Source of the DNA: Novosphingobium sp. BW1
Lineage (GTDB): Bacteria > Pseudomonadota > Alphaproteobacteria > Sphingomonadales > Sphingomonadaceae
Reading direction: 5' to 3'
Length of the DNA stretch: 64,000 nucleotides
Assembly: GCF_008107685.1 (NCBI RefSeq)
Contig: NZ_VIRF01000070.1
Location: forward strand, 39,868-103,867
Position numbers and translations under genes: made by a program. This document shows, one piece after another, positions 35,798-42,967 of this stretch. Position 1 is the stretch's first letter, and each line of letters starts with the position of its first letter. Below the pieces are notes generated by a model, which saw nothing but the letters and a program-made list of their open reading frames with translations, was not told the DNA's origin and did no database searches.

Positions 35798-38239
35798 TCA
35801 GGCGCCGTCCGGCCGCAACCGGGCCACCGCCTCACCATCATCGCGCAGGCGCAGGTAGAGGCCATCCGCGCCGGGTGCGGGCACCTCAAGGCGCTCCCCT
35901 GTAAAGCCGGGGGGCACGGCCCGCGCATCTGCAAAGTCCGCGCCTTGCGCCACGGCGGCGACAAGGAACAGGTTTCGCCCCTCCAGCGTGCAGTGCGCCG
36001 CCTTGCCCCTGGAGCAGACAACCTCGTCGATTGCGGGGAGTCGCACCAGCCGCGCCAGGTCCTGCCAGCGCCCCGCCACGCCATTTGCAACGAGCCGGTA
36101 GCGCAGCGGCCCGAAGCTGCCGGGCGCCAGCGCACCAGTATCGAGCCGCGCGATCAGCACGCCCGGGCTCGAGGGCATCAATCCCGACCCGATCCCCATA
36201 CGCACCGGCTCCGCCATGTCCTCAAGCGCGACCTCGACCACGGTATCACGCCCGAGGCGCTGTCCCGGCGGGGCCTGGAGCGAGAAGACGAGCTCTCCGC
36301 CCGCCGGGAGCAGCGTGTCGGACGTCAGTTCCAGTGGCCGCTTGCCCTGGGCCGGTTCGGGCATGCGCACCGAGCGGGAAAGAACCTGCGCATCGGGGCG
36401 CGGCGGTGCGATCGTCACCAGCACGGTCTGCTCGCGCCCATCGGCCAGCAGGACGCGGGCCTCCAGCGTGGTGCCAGCCCCGGGCATCCCGGCCGCATCC
36501 AGGGCGAGGGTCAGCACATCGCGCCCGTCGCGGCGCTGCAAGGCCCCGGGTTCCAGTGTTTGGGCTCCCAGGATAAGGGCACGCACCTGGTCGAGCCGCT
36601 GCCCGGTCAGCCGCGCCTCCCCGTCGCCTTCATGCAGCTGAAGTCCGTCGATCCGACTTGCCTCGGCACGGGTCTCCAGCGTCAGGGTGACCGGATCGGC
36701 CTCTCCCTGAAGATGCAACGCCAGCTGCACAGGCCCGGGCCGAGCACCTTCCAGCGGGACGCTCACGGCAAAGCGTTCTGTGTCCTTCACCTCCCACTCC
36801 AACGCCCGGCGTGTGTCCCGGCCGGTCAAGGTAATCGCGCTGACGCAGGCCGGAGCAGAGCCCGCAAGAACGGCCGTGCTGTTGCGCCCGACGACGAGCG
36901 TGCCGTTGTCGCCCACCGAGTGCCAGGCCCCCGGCCCTGGGCGTTGCAGCGTGAAGTCGGGCCCCTCGAACGGGGCGAAACCCCAGTTGCCATGAAGGTG
37001 CGCACGCAACGACCCAGAGAAGGACGCCGGGATCGCGCGGGCATCGAAGACATAGCCGCCCCGGTCGGCGCGCGCAGTAACCGGCACGTCCACCGTGCGC
37101 CCGTCCGAGGCCGTGATGCGCAGCGCCATCGCGTGCGCGAAGTCACTTGCGTACACCAGCGGCGCGCCTTCCACCGGCAGGAGGACGTGGCCCTGCGCGG
37201 CACAGATCGGCGCTGCGTGCGTGCTGCGCAGGCGCGGCAGGACATCGGCCTCGACAGAGGGCATGCCCACGACCAGCACCGACTTGGGCTTGGTGAAGGA
37301 GGGCGCGGTGTTGAGTCGCAGCGCCAAACGGTCCCGCCGCCGCTCAGTCAGCGCGGGCAGATAATCGAACTGCGGATTGTTGAAGGCGCCGAACAGGCGC
37401 GCGATGTCGCGCGCGACGCCGATATAGGCGCTGTACGAACCCGAGCCGGCCTGTGGCGTCGCGCTCAACTGCAGGGCCAGATCGGTCGGTGCGCCCGCCA
37501 GCGTATCGGCCAGCGAACTGGTGTGGACATCGCTCAGGACCAGCGCGCCGCGCCCCTCGATCAGGCACGCGGCCTGCTCCTCCAGCACCTTGTCAAGGCA
37601 ATCGGCCTGGAGGCGCATGCCCAGGCTGGAGGCGAGCACGGGGGCGACCTTGCGCAGCGCTTCCGGGTTGCGGTCGCCCTGCGCCCGGATCGAGGCCATG
37701 AAGGTTTCCAGCCGCGCATGGTCGAGCGAGGCCTCGTACAGTTCACCGCCCGCGCGCACGAACTCCCCGGGCTTGCCCTGCACCGCATCCTCCAGCACGC
37801 CGTGCGCGCCCTGCGTGCGCGGAACCATGAGCACCACCATCTGCTGCGCGCCCTCGGGCACGGTAAGGTGCAGGGTGTTGTCCTTTTCCTTGTCCTTCCA
37901 GCCCTGCCCGGTCGCGATCCAGTCGTCGGGCGGCGGGTTCACGGCTCCGCGCAGGAACGCCGCAACGAAGAGAAAATCACGCAGCTTGTCGTCGGGATCC
38001 TCGCTTTTCGGCAGGTGCAGGGTCACCTCGTCCCCGGCGAGAAGGCTCGGGACCTGCGCAGCGGGCAGGGTTGTGTCCCCGCGCGTCACCTCCATCACGA
38101 GCTCCGGCCCGCGCAGCTCGAAGCCGGGGCCACCACTGCTAGCCGCGTCTGCAGACGCGCCCCAGAACAGAGCAAGCGCGGAGGCAGCGCAAAGCGCGCG
38201 CGGCAGACTTCGGGAACGGAGCAAGGTCAACACGGGCAA
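35798..38239 (-). CDS. Large secreted protein of unknown function (813 aa)
   Basis: Not recognised. A signal peptide (about 1-33; LRSRSLPRALCAASALALFWGASADAA) predicts export. The remainder is beta-rich, with repeated short strands such as LAPGSFGPLRYRLV and LLPAGGELVFSLQAPPG that look like a series of Ig-like or similar beta modules, and a central alpha/beta part (100-260). Two segments pair a Cys with charged residues late in the chain (VVCSRGKAAHCTLEGR), possibly a disulfide loop. A long open frame on the opposite strand is an antisense shadow (Arg/His/Gln-rich). The gene ends 7 bp after the convergent pobR stop. Confidence 0.75.
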   Translation of the reverse strand: MPVLTLLRSRSLPRALCAASALALFWGASADAASSGGPGFELRGPELVMEVTRGDTTLPAAQVPSLLAGDEVTLHLPKSEDPDDKLRDFLFVAAFLRGAVNPPPDDWIATGQGWKDKEKDNTLHLTVPEGAQQMVVLMVPRTQGAHGVLEDAVQGKPGEFVRAGGELYEASLDHARLETFMASIRAQGDRNPEALRKVAPVLASSLGMRLQADCLDKVLEEQAACLIEGRGALVLSDVHTSSLADTLAGAPTDLALQLSATPQAGSGSYSAYIGVARDIARLFGAFNNPQFDYLPALTERRRDRLALRLNTAPSFTKPKSVLVVGMPSVEADVLPRLRSTHAAPICAAQGHVLLPVEGAPLVYASDFAHAMALRITASDGRTVDVPVTARADRGGYVFDARAIPASFSGSLRAHLHGNWGFAPFEGPDFTLQRPGPGAWHSVGDNGTLVVGRNSTAVLAGSAPACVSAITLTGRDTRRALEWEVKDTERFAVSVPLEGARPGPVQLALHLQGEADPVTLTLETRAEASRIDGLQLHEGDGEARLTGQRLDQVRALILGAQTLEPGALQRRDGRDVLTLALDAAGMPGAGTTLEARVLLADGREQTVLVTIAPPRPDAQVLSRSVRMPEPAQGKRPLELTSDTLLPAGGELVFSLQAPPGQRLGRDTVVEVALEDMAEPVRMGIGSGLMPSSPGVLIARLDTGALAPGSFGPLRYRLVANGVAGRWQDLARLVRLPAIDEVVCSRGKAAHCTLEGRNLFLVAAVAQGADFADARAVPPGFTGERLEVPAPGADGLYLRLRDDGEAVARLRPDGA

Positions 38240-38442
38240 GAGCGATCCGAAAGGGCATCCGGCGCAATCTGCGCATCGGGGCTGCAGCCACGACGCCCAA
38301 GGCGCGGAAGAACAGGGAGTGTCCCACTCCTAGAAAGGCGCGCGTGGCCCCGTCAAGGTGCGTGGCTATCCGCCCGGCGCGGCGGCCACCCCGCCGGACG
38401 CAGGCGCCGGAAGGCTGCAAACGGAAACAGGAAGAAATGAAT

Positions 38443-38572
38443 GATACAAGGGGTTATTGCCCCTTGCCCCCAGAACGGGTGAGCTCACCCGTCTCGGCCA
38501 AGGCAGCGTGCAAAAGGTGAGCTCGACAGTTCGGGGAGCCCGAGGGCAATGGCCCTCGGATCTGTTCGTATA
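38443..38572 (+). repeat. Dispersed structured intergenic repeat, copy 4
   Basis: Hairpin 1 is CAAGGGG-TTATTG-CCCCTTG (38447-38466). Hairpin 2 uses GAGCTCACC (38481-38489) and GGTGAGCTC (38516-38524); compared with CCTCACC/GGTGAGG in the other copies, both arms have changed together. Hairpin 3 is a perfect CCGAGGGC-AATG-GCCCTCGG (38540-38559). It fills part of the 337-bp gap between the secreted-protein gene and the pseudogene; the rest (38240-38440) is the upstream region of the former and shows nothing else. Confidence 0.72.
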
Positions 38573-38576
38573 CCTT

Positions 38577-39130
38577 CTACGCCAGCGCACGTACCTGCGC
38601 CGGGCTCATCGCCATGATCGGGTCGAGCGGCTGTCCTGCCATCACGCGTTGGGCAATCACGCTCAGCCAGGGCGTAATATAGCGGAAGTAGCGCTCCTAG
38701 CCCCGGCACAGGTAGTTGAGCCCCTCTTCGCCCTCGCGCGTGGGGGTAAAACGATGCTTGGCGCAGCCTCCCCAGCACAGTGTCAGCTGGGCGCAGGAGT
38801 GGCACTTACCCGGCAGATCGCGCCATTTGGCCTCACCGAACGCCTGCTGGCGCGGGGAAAGAACCATGTCGGCATGCTGTCCTTAGCAAGAGGGCCCAGG
38901 CGATAGTCGGCATAGACGTAGTGGTCGCAGGAATAGACATCGCCATTGTATTCGCTCGCCAGCGCATGCCTGCATTGCTTCTGGTGGAGGCACACCGCGC
39001 CCGGCTCTCCCATGTAAGATGCCAGCGCCCAATCGATGTTCATCACGAAGATGGCCCCGATGTCGGCCTTGCGCCAGTGGTTGTCTCGGCTCTCGCCCTG
39101 CTGCGCGTTTTCCCTCGCGCCTAGCAGCAA
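38577..39130 (-). pseudogene. Decayed anaerobic sulfatase-maturase (radical SAM/SPASM) C-terminal remnant
   Basis: Translation of the minus strand gives VMNIDWALASYMGEPG, then NGDVYSCDHYVYADYRLGPL, which match the C-terminal (SPASM cluster) part of anaerobic sulfatase-maturating enzymes. Near 38870-38880 the frame shifts and homology continues as LSPRQQAFGEAKWRDLPGKC, CHSCAQLTLCWGGCAKHRF and EEGLNYLC. An in-frame TAG at 38697-38699 interrupts the tail, which continues to a TAG at 38577. The N-terminal radical-SAM half is missing. This is a dead remnant with a frameshift, a nonsense codon and a truncation; no sulfatase gene is nearby. Confidence 0.85.
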
Positions 39131-39211
39131 AGACTAGCACGGCGGCGGGCTCGCAAACCCGATGTGGATCAAGAAACGGCCCTTTCTCCTGGAAAAGACG
39201 CTGCGCCCTTA

Positions 39212-39724
39212 TCAGGAGTGGGCGGGAGCGCCCATGTCACCGTTCACCTCGCCAGCGATACGGCGGCGCAGCTCGGCGCGGAACAGGCGCGGTTCGAGAA
39301 TGCGCCCTACCACATAGAGGAACGCGAAGATCCCGGTAAAGACGAAGCTGGGCGTACGCGATTCATCGAGCAGCCAGGCAACGCCGAGGAAGAAGAAGGG
39401 CAGGCAGAAGCAGAACATCAGCGCCGGGCTTTGCATGTCCCAGGCCAGTGAGCGCCCCTCGCCTTGGTGGCATACGTTCAAGGTGCCGCTCTTGTAGATC
39501 GACATCTTGTCCTGCGAGAGCGGATCCTTCTTGCGGAAGGTCAGGGCATCGTTCTCGATCTCGTAGCTGGTGCCGGCCACCTCGAACAGGCTTTCAAGGC
39601 GCGCGAAGATCTCCGAGGCGGGCGCGGCGGTGTCGAGCGGAAGTGATCCTCGCACGCGCCAGATGGTATCGATAAGGGGCAAGTTCACGCGAAGGGTACT
39701 CCCGCAATGGCATACGGAGGACAT
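39212..39724 (-). CDS. Small membrane protein, unknown function
   Basis: A 170-aa protein. The ATG at 39724 has AGGA seven bases upstream; the longer open frame is the shadow of the neighbouring gene. About 95 N-terminal residues are soluble, with an ELESLF/SYEIENDALTFRKKD segment, followed by two transmembrane helices (about 99-119 and 125-142) and a basic C-terminal tail. No family recognised. It follows the desaturase gene at 39807 in the same direction with an 82-bp gap containing strong hairpins, so co-transcription is uncertain. Confidence 0.65.
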   Translation of the reverse strand: MSSVCHCGSTLRVNLPLIDTIWRVRGSLPLDTAAPASEIFARLESLFEVAGTSYEIENDALTFRKKDPLSQDKMSIYKSGTLNVCHQGEGRSLAWDMQSPALMFCFCLPFFFLGVAWLLDESRTPSFVFTGIFAFLYVVGRILEPRLFRAELRRRIAGEVNGDMGAPAHS

Positions 39725-39735
39725 AGCTGTCCTGC

Positions 39736-39800
39736 GGACCGGCGCACCGGTCCCGAAAAACGATAGGGGCGCATGCGGGCGCCCCGCAAAGGGCGCCCTG
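39736..39800 (-). terminator. Hairpins between the desaturase gene and the small membrane protein gene
   Basis: Read on the minus strand, GGGCGCCC (39791-39798) and GGGCGCCC (39777-39784) pair around a 6-nt loop; a T-run (plus-strand AAAAA, 39756-39760) follows, as expected for an intrinsic terminator of the desaturase gene. A second perfect hairpin, GGACCGG-N4-CCGGTCC (39736-39753), lies in the leader of the 170-aa gene. Confidence 0.55.
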
Positions 39801-39806
39801 CCGGCA

Positions 39807-40808
39807 TCATTCGGCAGGTACGGTCGAGCCCGAGGCGCCCGGATGCAGCCGGCGCTGGACGAAGGCCTTGCTGGTCTTCCAGGCCTCCGTGAAGGGGTAG
39901 TGCATCTGCTCCCAGATCGACATGCGGCGGCCGCCTTCCATGCCCAAGACTTCCGCCTCGCCATCGACACAAGTGCCGAAGATACGGTCAAGGAAGATGT
40001 AGGTGTTGCAGTAGTTGCTCCGGCTGCCCTCGAAGTCCTGCGAGTGGTGTACGCTGTGGTGTTCGGTGGTGTTGAACACATAGCCCCACCAGCGCGGCGT
40101 GTTGAAGCGGATGTTGGCGTGCTGGTAGATGCTGATCGCCATGCCCAGCGAGCCGGCCAGCAGCGCGGCGTGCGGCAGGAAGTCGAAGAAGCCGCCGATG
40201 CCAAGGCCGATCAGGAAGATCTCGATGGGGCTGCCGATCGATCCCTTGTTGATGTTGAGCTGGGTGATGTAGTGGTGGACCGAGTGGGTCAGCCACAGCG
40301 GGTACCAATTGTGCATGCCGCGGTGCATCCAGTAGTAGCAGATGTCCGCGAAGAGCGTGATCAGGAAGGCCTGTAGCAGGAGCGGCATGTCCGTGAACCA
40401 GGCGAATTTTTCCCAGTTGAAGGCCGCCAGGATGTGTTCGGCCCAGACATCGCTGCCAAAGTGCTTACCCACGGCGCGGATCAGCGTGTAGGCAATGGCG
40501 ACGTAGAACAGGTCAACGACCAGTTCCTTCCAGGTGAGACGCCAGCTCTTGTAGCGCGGGCTCACCCATTCCAGCACGTAGAGCAGCGCCTTGAAGCCGA
40601 TGCCGATGCCGATCGCGGTCGAGGTCTTGGCAATGGACTCGGGCGCGTACATCCAGAACAGCACGAGCGCGACAAGCACTGCGGGCTGAAACCAGGTGAA
40701 GATAAAACGCTTCACTGTGCCACCCTCGACCCGGCCGAAGTTCTCCCAGCCGACAGTGACGGGAGAGTCAGCCCCGATGATACGCTTTCCTACGCGAACT
40801 CCGTCCAT
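39807..40808 (-). CDS. Sterol desaturase/fatty acid hydroxylase family membrane protein (copy 1)
   Basis: A 333-aa integral membrane di-iron oxygenase-family protein. The three histidine motifs are HRGMH, HSVHH and HHSVHH, in the spacing of the FA_hydroxylase superfamily (C-4 sterol methyl oxidase, carotenoid and fatty acid hydroxylases). Four or more hydrophobic segments precede and separate the His boxes. The ATG at 40808 is preceded by GGGGGTAGGT. The substrate is unknown; a close paralog lies at 45571. Its promoter carries repeated GTATTAC-like half-sites related to the operators of the downstream nitrogen operon. Confidence 0.88.
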   Translation of the reverse strand: MDGVRVGKRIIGADSPVTVGWENFGRVEGGTVKRFIFTWFQPAVLVALVLFWMYAPESIAKTSTAIGIGIGFKALLYVLEWVSPRYKSWRLTWKELVVDLFYVAIAYTLIRAVGKHFGSDVWAEHILAAFNWEKFAWFTDMPLLLQAFLITLFADICYYWMHRGMHNWYPLWLTHSVHHYITQLNINKGSIGSPIEIFLIGLGIGGFFDFLPHAALLAGSLGMAISIYQHANIRFNTPRWWGYVFNTTEHHSVHHSQDFEGSRSNYCNTYIFLDRIFGTCVDGEAEVLGMEGGRRMSIWEQMHYPFTEAWKTSKAFVQRRLHPGASGSTVPAE

Positions 40809-40872
40809 ATTACCTACCCCCGTAATACGCAGCCAATCGTTCTAGTAATACTGAATACGGGTATCGTAATAA
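40807..40872. promoter_or_regulatory. Array of GTAATAC half-sites upstream of desaturase copy 1
   Basis: On the plus strand GTAATAC occurs at 40822-40828 and 40845-40851 and GTAATAA at 40866-40872, spaced 23 and 21 bp (about two helix turns each). TATTAC at 40808-40813, overlapping the start codon region, forms an inverted pair with the first copy over 8 bp. The half-site is the same as in the palindromes before the ABC transporter and the second NikR-like gene. Binding by those regulators is inferred. The stretch 40873-41248 shows no gene or clear feature. Confidence 0.5.
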
Positions 40873-41239
40873 TCGATTCTGCAGCTGTCCATGCCCAATT
40901 GGACTTGGGGCGCATATTATTGCCGCAGCACTGTTTTTTCCGGTTTTCTTCGTGCGTCGAGGGGCACCAGCAGGCACAAAATGCGCAGAATCGCGGAGTT
41001 TGCGCCCGGCCGATTGGCTGGCCGGCTCGCCTGCTCCCTGAACGCGAAGCGTCTCACGAAGCCCCCTTACGCGCAAGGCCGGGCCGTCAAGCCGTTGGAC
41101 CAACTTGCAAACCCGACCGCTCAGCCTCTTGCACACGTCACTGATTCGCGCGCCCGCGCGCATGACGCGCGTGCTACGCGTGGACCTGGCCTGGCAGGCG
41201 CAAAGGCAATTGCCGCCTCCCGCCTGCCCGGTTAGGCTC

Positions 41240-41272
41240 GGAAAAACCGGCGCCGCGCCGTCGCGCGGCGCC
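41240..41272 (-). terminator. GC-rich hairpin with T-run on the minus strand
   Basis: GGCGCCGCGC (41249-41258) pairs perfectly over 10 bp with GCGCGGCGCC (41263-41272), with AAAAA just outside on the plus strand (41242-41246). On the minus strand this is a canonical intrinsic terminator, which would stop transcripts coming from within the sulfotransferase gene. On the plus strand it is a leader hairpin 32 bp before that gene. Confidence 0.4.
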
Positions 41273-41304
41273 GAAGCACCCCCGCGACAGCGAGCAAGGA
41301 TGCC

Positions 41305-42876
41305 ATGACACTCGAAGACCAGGCCCGCGCGGCCCTGCGACGCGGCGACATCCCCGGTGCCGCCAGCGCCGCGCAAACCCTCTGCCAGAGCGCACCCGGC
41401 GATCCCGCAGGCCCGTTCCTGGCCGGGATGGCCGCGGCGGAAAGCGGGCAATTCGGAAAGGCGCTTCCCCTGCTCCAGCGCGCAGCGCAGATGGCCCCCG
41501 GCAACGCCGAGTATCTCGCCCAACTGGCCAAGACGCTGATCCTGCTGCGCCGCGACGGCGAGGCGGGCCAAGTCGTCGCGCGCGCGCTGGCTCTCCCTTG
41601 CACGGATCCGCTCGCGCTCGACACGCTGGGCTGCGTGCTGGCGAGGCTGGGCGATCACGAAGCCTCGCTTGCGCCCTTCACCGGCGCGGTAGCGGGCGCG
41701 CCCGACAACCTCGACTACCGCTACAACCTTGCCGCAGCGCTGGGCTTTACCGGCAAAGTCGATAAGGCACGCGCGCATTACGAAGCGATCCTCGCCGCCG
41801 ATCCGGGCAACGCGCGCGTGCATTATGCCCTTTCGATCCTGGAGCGCCAGACGCACGAGACAAACAATGTCGCCCGCCTTGAAGACGTACTCGCCAGCGA
41901 CCCGCCGCCCGGCGACACGCTGCGCCTGCGCTATGCGCTGGCCAAGGAACTGGAGGACATCGGTTCCCCCGCCGAAGCCTTCGCCCAGCTGCGCGCCGCA
42001 AACACCGCACACAAGCGCGCGACGGGCTATGACTTTGCCCAGGACGCCGCCATTTTCGAAGCGCTGGAAGCGCTCTTCCAGCGCACCGACACCACGCTCG
42101 CGACCCGGCCCGGCTGCCCCGATGCCGCCCCGATCTTCGTTGTCGGCATGCCGCGCACGGGCACCACGCTGGTCGACCGCATCCTCTCCTCCCACCGCGA
42201 CGTGGAGGCAACCGGTGAGTTGCAGGCGATGCCGCTGGCGGTGAAGCAGATGGCCCGCACGACCTCGCGCCAGGTTATCGATGCCCAGACTATTGCAGCA
42301 AGCGCAAATTGCCCGCCCGCCGCTATTGGTGAGGCCTACCTTGCCCGCGCGCGCCATCATCGGCGCAGCAAGACGCCGCGTTTTACGGACAAGCTGCCCG
42401 CAAATTTCCTCTATATCGGCCATATCTTGCAGGCGCTTCCGAACGCGCAGATCGTGTGCCTGCGCCGCGGCGCAATGGACACGGTCTGGAGCAACCTGCG
42501 CAACCTGTTCGCCACGCAGTCGGCCTACTACGCCTATTCCTATGACCTCATGGACACGGCGCGCTACTACGCGCGTTTCGACGCGCTGATGGCGTTCTGG
42601 GAGACGCGTTTTCCGGGACGGGTGCTCCAGTTCGGCTACGAGGCGCTGGTCGACAACCAGGAGAAGGAAACCCGCCGCCTCCTGGCCCATTGCGGGCTCG
42701 ACTGGGATGCGGCCTGCCTCGACTTCCACCGCAACACCGCCGCCGTTGCGACCCCCAGCGCCGCGCAGGTGCGCCGTACACTCAACCGGGACGGGATCGG
42801 GCGCTGGAAGACCCATGCCGCCGATATGGAAAAGGTCGCCGCCTTCTTCCATGCCCGCGGCATTGCGCTCGACTGA
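41305..42876 (+). CDS. TPR-domain sulfotransferase
   Basis: A 523-aa protein. Residues 1-240 are tetratricopeptide-like helical pairs (GNAEYLAQLAKTLILLRRDGEA, LDYRYNLAAALGFTGKVDKARAHYE). The C-terminal half is a PAPS-dependent sulfotransferase domain: the 5'-phosphosulfate loop VGMPRTGTTLVDRILSSH at 280-297 and the 3'-phosphate region IVCLRRGAMDTVWSNL. This TPR-sulfotransferase architecture is common in sphingomonads, with unknown acceptors. It is convergent with the TBDT gene at 42968; a strong bidirectional terminator separates them. Confidence 0.85.
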   Translation: MTLEDQARAALRRGDIPGAASAAQTLCQSAPGDPAGPFLAGMAAAESGQFGKALPLLQRAAQMAPGNAEYLAQLAKTLILLRRDGEAGQVVARALALPCTDPLALDTLGCVLARLGDHEASLAPFTGAVAGAPDNLDYRYNLAAALGFTGKVDKARAHYEAILAADPGNARVHYALSILERQTHETNNVARLEDVLASDPPPGDTLRLRYALAKELEDIGSPAEAFAQLRAANTAHKRATGYDFAQDAAIFEALEALFQRTDTTLATRPGCPDAAPIFVVGMPRTGTTLVDRILSSHRDVEATGELQAMPLAVKQMARTTSRQVIDAQTIAASANCPPAAIGEAYLARARHHRRSKTPRFTDKLPANFLYIGHILQALPNAQIVCLRRGAMDTVWSNLRNLFATQSAYYAYSYDLMDTARYYARFDALMAFWETRFPGRVLQFGYEALVDNQEKETRRLLAHCGLDWDAACLDFHRNTAAVATPSAAQVRRTLNRDGIGRWKTHAADMEKVAAFFHARGIALD

Positions 42877-42896
42877 TCCTCTTTCACGACGCTTAT

Positions 42897-42940
42897 AGAC
42901 GAAAGGGCGCGGACACCCAAGTGCCCGCGCCCTTTCGTCT
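42897..42940. terminator. Bidirectional intrinsic terminator
   Basis: A perfect 16-bp inverted repeat from AGACGAAAGGG (42897 onward) to CCCTTTCGTCT (ending 42940), loop 12 nt. It lies between the convergent sulfotransferase and TBDT genes and gives A/T tracts at both ends. Confidence 0.8.
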
Positions 42941-42967
42941 TAGGAGCCGTCAGCCCGGCCCTGTGCT

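Noticed and set aside
35945..38440. An 831-codon open frame on the plus strand
   Set aside because: It is antisense to the 813-aa gene; its translation is rich in Arg, His and Gln with no domain, while the minus-strand product has a signal peptide and normal composition.
39212..40204. A 330-codon minus-strand frame joining the 170-aa protein to sequence inside the desaturase gene
   Set aside because: The first 160 codons are an out-of-frame shadow of the desaturase gene; the ATG at 39724 has a ribosome site.
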